Below are positions 31,639 to 42,186 of a DNA stretch of 64,000 nucleotides, piece by piece. The notes beneath the pieces are model-generated. The model searched no databases, was not told where the DNA came from, and saw only the letters and a program-made list of their open reading frames with translations. The stretch spans positions 1 through 64,000 of the forward strand of contig NZ_JADCBG010000066.1 of NCBI RefSeq assembly GCF_020253645.1, written 5' to 3'. The position numbers and the translations under genes were made by a program. Origin of the DNA: Phenylobacterium sp. (lineage in GTDB: Bacteria > Pseudomonadota > Alphaproteobacteria > Caulobacterales > Caulobacteraceae). Every line of letters starts with the position of its first letter. The stretch's first letter is position 1.

Positions 31639-32930
31639 ACCCGGACCTGGACGGCCGGGTCCACGCTCGCCTGGACGCCCGGCTGGCCCGGGACTCCCGT
31701 GCGCCCCTGGCCGTGGCCCTTTCCGGGGGCGGCGATTCCCTGGCCCTTGTGCTGATGGCCTCGGACTGGGCGCGTGCCCGCGGTCGCCCCCTGCGGGTCC
31801 TCACGGTGGATCATGGTCTTCAGCCCGACGGCCGGGCCTGGACCGAGACCTGCGCCGGGATCGCTCGGCGTCTGGGGGCCGGCTTCGAGGCGCTGGCCTG
31901 GCGCGGTCCCTACCCGGAGACGGGGTTACCCGCAGCCGCCCGGCAGGCCCGGCACCGGCTTCTGGCCGAGGCCGCGCGTCGCACCGGGGCGCGGGTTCTC
32001 CTGATGGGGCACACCGCCGACGATGTGGCGGAGACTCAGGTGATGCGGTCCGAGGGCGCCCTCACCCCCTTTCCGCGGGAGTGGTCGCCCTCTCCGGTCT
32101 GGCCGGAGGGCCGCGGCGTATTCATCCTCCGGCCGCTGCTGGGCGTCAGGCGTGAGAGCCTGCGACGCTGGCTTCTGGACCGGGGCGAAGTCTGGGTCGA
32201 GGACCCGGCCAACAGCGACCTTCGCTTCGCCAGAAGCCGGGCGCGCAGGGTGCTGGCGGGGCCCGGAGCGGGCGCCTCCGAGGTCTTCGCGGCTGCGGAG
32301 ACCGAGGGGCTTTCCGAGGCTGCGGAGGCGGCGCTCCAGGTGGAGGGCGGCCGCCAGGGGCTGGTCCTGCCCAGGGAGAGCCTCAGGACGATGAAGTCTG
32401 CGGCGGCGCGACGACTGGTGGCCGCGGCCTGCCTGTCGGCAGGCGGAGGCGGACGCCCGCCGAGGGGTGAGGCCCTCGATCGATTGGTGGGTCGACTGGT
32501 TTCGGAGGCCGGGGTTCGCGCCACCCTCGCCGGCGCCCTCGTCCTGGCGGATGACGACCGGGTGATGTGGGGGCGGACGGCGGGAGAGATGCAGAGGCAG
32601 AGCGCCGGGGGACTGGATCTGCCGGAAGGGGGCGAGGGCGTCTTTGACGGCCGCTTCGAGGTCAGGGCCAGCCGCAACATCCGCCTCTTCCCCCTTGCGG
32701 GGCGGCTCGCCCGGCTGCCCCAAACGGACCGGGCCGCACTCGCCGGGGTTCCGGTCCCCTTCCGGGGGAGCCTCCCGGGGGTGCTCGCGGAGGACGGCGT
32801 TCGGCTGGCCGGCGCGCCCGGTTCGGGCGCCGAGGTGCGCTTTCTGGGGCGGGCCCGACTGGTCTCGGCGTGTGGCGGGGCGCCGGACGAAGGGTCCGCT
32901 GCGGCTCTGGAGCTCAGCGGGCGCTGCTGA
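31626..32930 (+). CDS. tilS: tRNA(Ile)-lysidine synthetase
   Basis: LAVALSGGGDSLALVLMA (SGGxDS), LLMGHTADDVAETQVMR. Confidence 0.93.
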   Translation: MRRLNPDLDGRVHARLDARLARDSRAPLAVALSGGGDSLALVLMASDWARARGRPLRVLTVDHGLQPDGRAWTETCAGIARRLGAGFEALAWRGPYPETGLPAAARQARHRLLAEAARRTGARVLLMGHTADDVAETQVMRSEGALTPFPREWSPSPVWPEGRGVFILRPLLGVRRESLRRWLLDRGEVWVEDPANSDLRFARSRARRVLAGPGAGASEVFAAAETEGLSEAAEAALQVEGGRQGLVLPRESLRTMKSAAARRLVAAACLSAGGGGRPPRGEALDRLVGRLVSEAGVRATLAGALVLADDDRVMWGRTAGEMQRQSAGGLDLPEGGEGVFDGRFEVRASRNIRLFPLAGRLARLPQTDRAALAGVPVPFRGSLPGVLAEDGVRLAGAPGSGAEVRFLGRARLVSACGGAPDEGSAAALELSGRC

Positions 32931-33789
32931 TTTCCAGGATGTGCTGCACCCCGCGGATCACCCTGCCGGCGTGCCTCGGGCCCAGGAGATTGGCGTGGTC
33001 AGCGCCCTCGACGCGATCGGAGAACCCTGCGCGTGAGGCCCGGGCGGGGGAATCCTGGAGCGCCCTGAGGTCTGGCGGGAGACGGCTCTCCCCGGCGGTG
33101 ATCACCGCGACCGGGAGGTCCGGGTCGAAGGGTCCCTCCCGGCGGCCTTGCTCGGCTGATTCCAGCCATTGCTGAACCTCCCGGGCGGAAGCTCGGGCGT
33201 GGGAGGCCGAGGCGTAGATCCGTCGCTTCTCCCGGGACACCGGGGGAGGCAGGCCGATCCTGTCTCCGGCGACGAGGGACCAGGGGCCCATGACCCCGAG
33301 GTCCGCCACCCGGTCGAGGAGGAACATGGCCTGCCGGAAGCCTCCGATCCAACGGGCGGCCAGCGGATGGTCCACAACCTCGGGCAGGACCGCGTCCACC
33401 AGGACCACCCCCTTCAGCCGGGGCCTGACCCTGGGCGCGAGGACCCGCAGGAAGAGCCCGGCCATGGAGTGACCGGCCAGGATCAGCGGCGAGGGATCCG
33501 CAATGCGATCGAGGAGTCCCTCAAGGTCGTCGGCGATCGCCCGGGCGTCCCGGGGTTCCGGGCCGGGATCGGAGAAACCCAGCCCCGCGCGGTCGTAGGC
33601 CAGGCTGCGGACGCCAAGCCGGGCCAGGCCCTGCTGGACCTCATGCCAGTCGGCGGAACATCCGAAGGCGCCGCATTCGAGGACCACCAGCGGCCCCTCG
33701 CCGGGCCTCTCGGCCCAGGGACCGGCGCGGACCCCCCGCAGGCGCCGGCCGCCGATATCGATCCATTCGCCTCGCGAGAGCTGCTCCAC
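32914..33789 (-). CDS. Alpha/beta hydrolase
   Basis: LVVLECGAFGCSADWHEVQ, SPLILAGHSMAGLFLRVLA. Confidence 0.88.
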   Translation of the reverse strand: MEQLSRGEWIDIGGRRLRGVRAGPWAERPGEGPLVVLECGAFGCSADWHEVQQGLARLGVRSLAYDRAGLGFSDPGPEPRDARAIADDLEGLLDRIADPSPLILAGHSMAGLFLRVLAPRVRPRLKGVVLVDAVLPEVVDHPLAARWIGGFRQAMFLLDRVADLGVMGPWSLVAGDRIGLPPPVSREKRRIYASASHARASAREVQQWLESAEQGRREGPFDPDLPVAVITAGESRLPPDLRALQDSPARASRAGFSDRVEGADHANLLGPRHAGRVIRGVQHILEISSAR

Positions 33790-33831
33790 CGTCTGTCCTT
33801 TCAGAGGTCAACCCTCGGTACATGGGCCCAT

Positions 33832-34341
33832 CTACCGCCAGATGTAGGGCACCGGCCTGTCTTTCGGTCCGAAGGCGATCTCGATGGACGTCACCGCCTT
33901 GGCCCCTTCCGGAGGCTGGAACACCGCCCGGGTCGCTTCCGGCCGCACAGCGACCGGCGGGCCGCCATCGAAAGAGACCCTGACTTCGCGAACACCCTCC
34001 TCGGGCGCGCGCAGGACCGCCGGCGGGGTGACGTCGCCCGGCGACCCGCCGGTGATCTGGAAGTAGCGCTTGGTCTGGCTCTTGCCGGCGAACCAGACGA
34101 CCTTGAAGCCCTCTCCCGTCACCCACCAGGCCGGCGTCATCGCCACCTGAGCTGCGTAGGTTTTCTCCCCCGTGCCGACGAGCACCTGGGCCGAACGGGC
34201 CTCCAGCACGCCGTTGGTGTTAGGCTCGAGGGGAATCGAGAATGCGACGGGCGCCTCAGACTCGGCGGGCGTTTCAGGACCGGAACAGGCGGAAATCAGA
34301 AGAACCGACGCGAGCAACAGCCCGCTAGCAAGATTGCGCAT
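33832..34341 (-). CDS. Hypothetical lipoprotein
   Basis: Signal peptide with lipobox LLISAC; no family recognised. Confidence 0.75.
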   Translation of the reverse strand: MRNLASGLLLASVLLISACSGPETPAESEAPVAFSIPLEPNTNGVLEARSAQVLVGTGEKTYAAQVAMTPAWWVTGEGFKVVWFAGKSQTKRYFQITGGSPGDVTPPAVLRAPEEGVREVRVSFDGGPPVAVRPEATRAVFQPPEGAKAVTSIEIAFGPKDRPVPYIWR

Positions 34342-34421
34342 GGCTTTCCTCCCTGGTTATGGGAGGAGCATGGCCCCTGAAGGCGGTTGCGGCAAGCCGC
34401 AGCTCAGACGGCCGGTCATGG

Positions 34422-34440
34422 CGGAGACCGGGTCTCCGGG

Positions 34441-34450
<10 letters not shown>
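34422..34450. other. Two adjacent dyads at the pntB stop codon (possible transcript-end structure)
   Basis: CGGAGACC-G-GGTCTCCG (34422-34438) and GGGTC-AGA-GACCC (34438-34450); no clear U-tract. Confidence 0.35.
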
Positions 34451-35852
<1,402 letters not shown>

Positions 35853-35856
<4 letters not shown>

Positions 35857-36188
35857 TTGGAGGCGTCCTTCTTCGCCGGGTCCTTCTTCTTGTACATGGC
35901 GAGCATCCTCTGGGTGACCAGGAAGCCGCCGAAGATGTTCACGGCGGCGAGGGCCGCGGCGAGCGCGCCCGCGCCCTTGGAGATCATGACGGCCCCGGCG
36001 CCTGCGCCCGGCGCCGCCTGGGCCGCAGCGGCGAGAAGGGCGCCCACGATGATCACGGAGGAGACGGCGTTGGTCACCGCCATCAGCGGCGTGTGCAGGG
36101 CCGGCGTCACGCTCCAGACGACGTAGTAGCCGACGAAGATGGCCAGGACGAAGATGGCCAGCCGGAAGACTGTGGGATCGACGTCCAT
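35853..36188 (-). CDS. pntAB: NAD(P) transhydrogenase subunit alpha, part 2 (membrane)
   Basis: FVGYYVVWSVTPALHTPLMAVTNAVSSVIIVGALL. Confidence 0.94.
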
Positions 36189-36199
36189 GAGCGCCTCCG

Positions 36200-37336
36200 T
36201 CAGGACCCGGTGAGGGCCGGGTGCACGATCTTTCCGCCGCTGACGACCAGGGCGGCCTTGAGAATCTCGTCCTCGCGGTCGGGGGCCAGGGCCCCCTCCT
36301 TATCGAGCAGCAGGCCCGAGAAGGCGAGGAGGTTGCGCGCGAACAGGGCCGAGGCGTCCGCGGCGATCCGTCCCGGCAGGTTGGGGATGCCGAGAATCTT
36401 CACGCCATTCGCCGTCTCGATGGTCTCGCCCGCCCGGGCGCCCTCGACATTGCCGCCCTGCTCGACGGCCAGGTCGACGATGACGGACCCCGGCTTCATC
36501 GCGGCGACCTGGGCGGCCGTCACGAGTCGCGGCGCAGGCCGACCGGGGATCAGGGCCGTGGTGATGACGATGTCCTGCTTGCCGATATGGCCGGAGATGA
36601 GTTCGGCCTGCTTGGCCTGGTACTCCGGGCTCATTTCCTTGGCGTACCCGCCGGCGGTCTGGGCGTTGCGGAACTCGTCGTCCTCGACGGCGATGAATTT
36701 CGCACCGAGGGACTCCACCTGCTCCTTGGTGGCCGGGCGGACGTCGGTGGCGGTCACGACGGCGCCCAGGCGGCGGGCCGTGGCGATGGCCTGGAGGCCG
36801 GCGACCCCGACCCCCATCACGAAGATCTTGGCGGCGGCGATCGTGCCGGCGGCGGTCATCATCATCGGCAGGGCGCGGCCATAGGCGGCGCTGGCTTCGA
36901 TCACGGCCCGGTAGCCGGCGAGGTTGGCCTGGGAGGACAGGACGTCCATGACCTGCGCCCGGGTGATGCGGGGAATGAACTCGAGGGCATAGGCCTCTGC
37001 GCCCCGGGCTGCGAGGGCTTCGAGCCCGGCGCGGTCCTGGTGCGGATTCAGGGAGGCGGCCACAATGACGCCGGGCTTCAACGCCCCAAGGGCCTCGGAG
37101 GACGGTGTGCGGACGCCGAAGAGGATGTCGGCGCCTGAGACGGTCTCTTCGACGGAGGCGCTGATCCGCGCGCCGGCGGCGGCGTAGTCGGCGTCGGGGC
37201 AGGATGCGGAAACGCCGGCCCCCGCCTGGACCGAAACCTCGAAGCCGGCAGCGATGAGCTTGCGCACGGTCTCTGGAGTCGCGGCGACGCGGGTCTCCCC
37301 GGGGTGGGACTCACGGATGACGGCGATCACGGCCAT
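36200..37336 (-). CDS. pntAA: NAD(P) transhydrogenase subunit alpha, part 1
   Basis: VIRESHPGETRVAATPETVRKLIAAGFEV, YALEFIPRITRAQVMDVLSSQANLAGYRAV. Confidence 0.96.
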   Translation of the reverse strand: MAVIAVIRESHPGETRVAATPETVRKLIAAGFEVSVQAGAGVSASCPDADYAAAGARISASVEETVSGADILFGVRTPSSEALGALKPGVIVAASLNPHQDRAGLEALAARGAEAYALEFIPRITRAQVMDVLSSQANLAGYRAVIEASAAYGRALPMMMTAAGTIAAAKIFVMGVGVAGLQAIATARRLGAVVTATDVRPATKEQVESLGAKFIAVEDDEFRNAQTAGGYAKEMSPEYQAKQAELISGHIGKQDIVITTALIPGRPAPRLVTAAQVAAMKPGSVIVDLAVEQGGNVEGARAGETIETANGVKILGIPNLPGRIAADASALFARNLLAFSGLLLDKEGALAPDREDEILKAALVVSGGKIVHPALTGS

Positions 37337-37393
37337 GGCTTGGACCGGTCCTCCCAATGTGCGCCCGAGCGACAGGCGCCTGTTCGTCGGGGC

Positions 37394-37624
37394 CTAGTGG
37401 TCCGACCCGGGCTTGTCGCGCAGCAGGAACACGCCGGCCACCGTCGTGACGAGGGCCGACACAAAGCCCGGTATGAAGCCGGCGGGCGTGCAGAACCAGA
37501 CCGTGAAAAGGACCAGGAGGGCCGCGATGGCCAGGGAGCCCCACTTCGTGAGCGCCATGAAGGCGGCGTAGGTCGCCTTCTGCTCGCTGATCTCCATCTC
37601 GCCGCGGTGGTATTCGGAAGCCAT
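37394..37624 (-). CDS. aa3-type cytochrome c oxidase subunit IV-like small membrane protein
   Basis: HRGEMEISEQKATYAAFMALTKWGSLAIAALLVLFTVWF, 76 aa. Confidence 0.85.
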   Translation of the reverse strand: MASEYHRGEMEISEQKATYAAFMALTKWGSLAIAALLVLFTVWFCTPAGFIPGFVSALVTTVAGVFLLRDKPGSDH

Positions 37625-37686
37625 TCGGGACTCTCTCGTTCGGACCCAACGTCTGGAAGTGGGGTTACACGCTCAGGGCGCGCCGC

Positions 37687-38751
37687 TCAAGCCCGGCTCG
37701 CGTCCACAGGCGGCCAGACCGACAGCAGGCCGCGGAGGGCGGAAATGAGGGCGAGGGGCTGGTCGATCATGATGTGATGCGCTGAATCCGGGATGGCGAT
37801 CTCGAGTGTATGCGCCGGCAGGGGCGAGGGCCCGCCCTCCTTGCGCCGGCTGATGATCGCCGACCGGTCGCCGTAGATGTGAACCAGCGGGATCTCCACC
37901 CTGGGCGGGCCCCCGTCCATGAGGCCGCTCATCACGCTGCGGTCGAGCTTGGCCCACATGTTCGGATCGAAGCGCCAGCTCCATCCTTCCCGGCCGTCAG
38001 GCCCGACGCCTTTCTTGAGGGATCGCCTCGCGATGAAGTCCGCCACGAACAGGTTCCCCGCCGCCTGGGGCGGCATCAGCCGGAACCTTGCAAGGGCTTC
38101 CTCCAGGGTTGGGTAGACCTTCTGGGCCCTGTCTCCGGAAGGGATGTTGCGGACCTGTTCGGCCATCCGCTTGCCCTCCGGGGAGTCCGGCGGCGGACCG
38201 CCGAAGCCGGTGTCCACCAGGACGGCGGCGCGCATCCGCTCGGGATGACTGGCCGCGGCGAAGAAGACCTGGGAGCCGCCAAAGGAGTGGCCGATATAGA
38301 TCGGCTTGCCGGCGTCGTAGAGCCCCGCCGCCCGGGCCACCGCCTCGGCGTCGGCGGCGAAGTCCTGAAAGGCGTAGGAGTCGCGCCAGTCCGAGTCGCC
38401 CATGCCGGCGAGGGACATCGAGGCGACCCGGAAGTCCTGGGCCAGGAAGGGGGCGATGAAGCTCCACCAGTCCGCATGCGCGGAGTTGCCGTGAACGAGC
38501 AGCAGACCCGGCTTTCCGCGCTGACCCCAGACAAGCATTTCGATGCGGGCCCCGAGGGACTCCACGTGGCTTCGTTCCGGGGCCTGGGCGATGGCGTTGC
38601 GGAACCACTCCGGAGAGTCCGGCTCCCGACCGCGGAAGGGCGCGAGGGGGGCCTGGACCTCGGGCGGCAGTGCGCCGGGCTCGGAATGGATGGGCCGGTC
38701 GTCATAATAGCCGACGGGCGCGCCTTCCTTGATCGCCGGGTCGATGGCCAT
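37687..38751 (-). CDS. Alpha/beta hydrolase
   Basis: LLLVHGNSAHADWWSFIAPFLAQDFRVASMSLAGMGDSDWR, IYIGHSFGGSQVF. Confidence 0.9.
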   Translation of the reverse strand: MAIDPAIKEGAPVGYYDDRPIHSEPGALPPEVQAPLAPFRGREPDSPEWFRNAIAQAPERSHVESLGARIEMLVWGQRGKPGLLLVHGNSAHADWWSFIAPFLAQDFRVASMSLAGMGDSDWRDSYAFQDFAADAEAVARAAGLYDAGKPIYIGHSFGGSQVFFAAASHPERMRAAVLVDTGFGGPPPDSPEGKRMAEQVRNIPSGDRAQKVYPTLEEALARFRLMPPQAAGNLFVADFIARRSLKKGVGPDGREGWSWRFDPNMWAKLDRSVMSGLMDGGPPRVEIPLVHIYGDRSAIISRRKEGGPSPLPAHTLEIAIPDSAHHIMIDQPLALISALRGLLSVWPPVDASRA

Positions 38752-38754
38752 GTT

Positions 38755-39225
38755 CTACTCCTGCGCCTCCCGGTAACCCGCCTTGCGGCGGATCGACCGG
38801 ATCCCCTTGTAAACCCCCGTACCGGTCATCAGCGTCCGGTCGCCGCACCAGATGCGACCCGCGACGGTAAAGATATCGCCATCCTCGGCGATGATCTCGC
38901 TGGTTCCCTCGACCCAGTCGCCCATGAGGCCGGGCGCCATGAAGTCCGTCACCAGGCGTACGGTGACCCAGCCGACCTCCCGCTGGTTCGAGATCACCCG
39001 ACCCCAGGCCATGTCGGCGAAACTCATCAGCATGCCGCCGTGGCAGTTGTTCATGCCGTTGGCGTGGTGCTCCTCAACCCGGAAGGCCATGACCTCCGCG
39101 TTGGTCGCCGGATCCCGCGACGAGTAGAAGGGCCCCACTGTGCGGCCAAAACCCCGCTGCCAGAGGTTGATCACGAAACCCTCGGGCACGACGGCCGTCT
39201 GGCCTTCTGTCAGGTCGTCAGACAT
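38755..39225 (-). CDS. PaaI-family thioesterase
   Basis: NGMNNCHGGMLMSFADMAWGRV hotdog motif. Confidence 0.88.
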   Translation of the reverse strand: MSDDLTEGQTAVVPEGFVINLWQRGFGRTVGPFYSSRDPATNAEVMAFRVEEHHANGMNNCHGGMLMSFADMAWGRVISNQREVGWVTVRLVTDFMAPGLMGDWVEGTSEIIAEDGDIFTVAGRIWCGDRTLMTGTGVYKGIRSIRRKAGYREAQE

Positions 39226-39333
39226 AGCCGGGGGTGACTAACGGACCGACCGAAAATGGCAAGCGCCTTCAGGCTTGGCTTACGGACCGATGCGGTTGAA
39301 GATCATCCCTGCTGATCCTGGAGGGGGAGCCGA

Positions 39334-40776
39334 ATGCCGAGACCTGCAGCGTGGACAGTGGCGCTGGCCGCCCTGGTGCTTTCCTCGTGCGCGACCGCCT
39401 CCGGCGCGCCCCCCAAGGCCCGCCCCGGGGCCGCCGCGACCAAGGCCCTGCCTGCGGGGCTTGATCCGGTCGCCCGGCAGGACGCCTTTCCCTCCACCTA
39501 CAGGCCGCTTCCCTCTGCACCCTTCGCGATTACCGGCGCGCGCGCCTACACCGGGACCGGCGCGGCGCTGGAGAACGCCACGCTCATCGTCCGGAACGGA
39601 CGGATCGCCGCCATCGGGGAGGGGCTGCCGGTTCCCGCCGGCCTGGAGACCCTCGACGCCCGCGGCAGGTGGATCACCCCCGGCCTGATCGACGCCCACT
39701 CCCATCTCGGCGTCTACGCCGCCCCGGCCGTGCCCGCGCACTCGGACGGCAATGAGCTGACCGACCCGACCACGCCCGAAGTCTGGGCCGAACACTCGAT
39801 CTGGCCGCAGGATCCCGGCTTCAACACCGCCCGGATCGGCGGGGTCACCACGGTCCAGATCTTGCCGGGATCGGGCAACCTGATCGGCGGGCGGGGAGTC
39901 ACCCTCAGGAACGTGCCCGCCCGGACCATGCAGGAGATGAAGTTCCCCGGGGCGCCCTACACCCTGAAGATGGCCTGCGGCGAGAACCCCAAGCGGGTCT
40001 ACGGCTCGCGCGGACGGGCGCCGTCCACCCGGATGGGCAATGTCGCGGGATACCGCGCCGCCTGGATCGAGGCGGCGGACTATGTGCGCAAGTGGGATGA
40101 CTACCGCGACAAGGTCTCCCGGGGTGAAAAGGCCGATCCGCCCCGCCGGGACCTCGGGCTCGACACGATGGCCGGGGTCCTGCGCGGCGAGATCCTGGTG
40201 CAGAACCACTGCTACCGGGCCGACGAGATGGCGATCATGATCGATATCGCCAAGGAGTTCGGATACCGGATCTCGAGCTTCCACCACGCCCTGGAAGCCT
40301 ACAAGATCGCCGACCTGCTGGCGCAGAACGGCATCTGCACCGCCACCTGGGCGGGGTGGTGGGGCGGCAAGATCGAAATGTACGACTCGATCGAGGCCAA
40401 TGTTCCCCTGCTTGAGGCCGCCGGGGCCTGCGGGGTCATCAAGTCGGACGACCCGGACCTGATCCAGCGCCTGAACCAGGAGGCGGCGATGGCGCTGGCG
40501 GCCGGCCGGGCCGCAGGCCTGGAGATCTCCGAGGCCGAGGCGATGCGGTGGATCACCTCCAATCCCGCCAGGGCGCTCGGGATCGCGGATCAGACCGGGT
40601 CCCTTGAGGTGGGGAAGCGTGCGGACATCGTGCTGTGGGACCGCAATCCCTTTTCCATCTATGCGCGGACCGAGACGGTCTTCATCGACGGGGCCATAGC
40701 CTGGGACCGTCGTGACGCGCGATACCAGCCGCGGTCCGACTTCGACCTTGGCCAGCCTGGCGAAGGAGCCCGCTGA
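39334..40776 (+). CDS. Secreted amidohydrolase-family protein with intact HxH metal motif
   Basis: Lipobox-like VLSSCA, RWITPGLIDAHSHLGVY, SNPARALGIADQTGSLEVGKRADIVLWDRNP. Confidence 0.9.
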   Translation: MPRPAAWTVALAALVLSSCATASGAPPKARPGAAATKALPAGLDPVARQDAFPSTYRPLPSAPFAITGARAYTGTGAALENATLIVRNGRIAAIGEGLPVPAGLETLDARGRWITPGLIDAHSHLGVYAAPAVPAHSDGNELTDPTTPEVWAEHSIWPQDPGFNTARIGGVTTVQILPGSGNLIGGRGVTLRNVPARTMQEMKFPGAPYTLKMACGENPKRVYGSRGRAPSTRMGNVAGYRAAWIEAADYVRKWDDYRDKVSRGEKADPPRRDLGLDTMAGVLRGEILVQNHCYRADEMAIMIDIAKEFGYRISSFHHALEAYKIADLLAQNGICTATWAGWWGGKIEMYDSIEANVPLLEAAGACGVIKSDDPDLIQRLNQEAAMALAAGRAAGLEISEAEAMRWITSNPARALGIADQTGSLEVGKRADIVLWDRNPFSIYARTETVFIDGAIAWDRRDARYQPRSDFDLGQPGEGAR

Positions 40777-42134
40777 TGCGCCGTCTGACTCCCCTGGCGG
40801 CCGTCCTGGCCCTGTTCACGACCCCGCCGGCTTTGGCGGAGACCCTCGCCATCACGGGCGGACGGCTGATCACCGCAGGGCCTCAAGGAACCCTCGAGAC
40901 CGGCGTCATCGTGATCCGTGACGGGAAGATCGTCTCCGTGGGGCGCGCCGCCCCGCCGCCCGGAGCGCGGGTTCTCGACGCCAGCGGGGCCGTGATCACG
41001 CCCGGTCTCTTCGCCACGGGCAGCCTCCTGGGCGCCGTAGAGATCAGTGCGCTCGGCGACGACCTTTCGGTGGACAACCCGCAGATCGGCGCCGCCTTCG
41101 ATCTGCGCGAAGGCCTTGATCCGGCCTCGACCCTGATTCCCGTGGCGAGGACCGGAGGCCTAACGAGCGCCGTTGTCCTGCCCCAGCCGGCCGGCGGCGG
41201 CTTTGCGGCCCATGAGCATGACGGCGAGGTGTCCGGCCGGCGCCTGACCGCTGGGGGCGGGCACGAGCCCCGGCCCAACACCCTGTTCGCGGGCCAGGGC
41301 GCCGTGGTCCGGCTCAACGGGGCCCCGGACATGGTCGTGAGGGGGGGAGTCGGAATCTCCGTCGCCTTCGGCGCCACAGGCGCGCAGGCGGGCGGCGGCG
41401 CGCGAGGCGCCCAGATCGCGGCCCTCAGGGCGGTGTTCGCGGACGTCCGGGCCTTCGCCGCCAACCGCAGCGCCTGGGAGACGGGCGCTTACCGGGAACT
41501 GGGACTGTCGAAGGCGGACCTGGAGGCTCTTGTCCCCCTGGTCCAGGGGCGCACCCCCCTGGTCGCCCGGGTACACAGGGCGGCGGACATCCGGGCGGTC
41601 CTCAGGCTCGCCCGCGACGAGAAGCTCAGGCTGATCCTGGAGGGGGCCGAGGAGGGCTGGATGCTGGCCCGCGAGATCGCGGCGGCGGGTGTTCCGGTGA
41701 TCCTCAACCCGATCACGAACCGGCCGGACACCTTCGAGATCCTCGGGGCGACCCTGGAAAACGCCGCCCGGCTGCACGCGGCGGGCGTCACCCTGGCCTT
41801 CACCGCCCCCGAGGGTGCGGCCCACCGGGCTCGGGAGACCCGTTACGGAGCCGGAACCGCCGTGGCCTGGGGCCTGCCCTGGGATGCGGCGCTCGCCGCG
41901 GTGACGATCAACCCGGCGCGGATGTTCGGGGTCGGCGACCGCACGGGCAGCCTGGAGCCCGGCAAGGACGCCGACCTGGTGATCTGGTCCGGAGATCCCT
42001 TCGAACCGCTCTCGACCCCGAGGGCGGTCTATATCCGCGGCCAGGCCCAGGACCTGACGACCCGGCAGACACAGCTGCGCGACCGCTACAAGGACCTCGG
42101 CGGCCCCCTGCCCCCGGCCTATCGCCACCGCTGA
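40776..42134 (+). CDS. Amidohydrolase-fold protein lacking metal ligands (putative pseudoenzyme)
   Basis: AVITPGLFATGSLLGAVE replaces PGLIDxHxH; retains TINPARMFGVGDRTGSLEPGKDADLVIWSGDPFE; ATGA overlap with upstream gene. Confidence 0.85.
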   Translation: MRRLTPLAAVLALFTTPPALAETLAITGGRLITAGPQGTLETGVIVIRDGKIVSVGRAAPPPGARVLDASGAVITPGLFATGSLLGAVEISALGDDLSVDNPQIGAAFDLREGLDPASTLIPVARTGGLTSAVVLPQPAGGGFAAHEHDGEVSGRRLTAGGGHEPRPNTLFAGQGAVVRLNGAPDMVVRGGVGISVAFGATGAQAGGGARGAQIAALRAVFADVRAFAANRSAWETGAYRELGLSKADLEALVPLVQGRTPLVARVHRAADIRAVLRLARDEKLRLILEGAEEGWMLAREIAAAGVPVILNPITNRPDTFEILGATLENAARLHAAGVTLAFTAPEGAAHRARETRYGAGTAVAWGLPWDAALAAVTINPARMFGVGDRTGSLEPGKDADLVIWSGDPFEPLSTPRAVYIRGQAQDLTTRQTQLRDRYKDLGGPLPPAYRHR

Positions 42135-42140
42135 GCTGAA

Positions 42141-42159
42141 CGGCCGCGGGTCGCGGCCG
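42141..42159. terminator. Hairpin between convergent genes
   Basis: CGGCCGC-GGGTC-GCGGCCG perfect stem; no U-tract. Confidence 0.35.
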
Positions 42160-42186
42160 GGCAGCCGTCGCCCGACCCTCAGCGCC

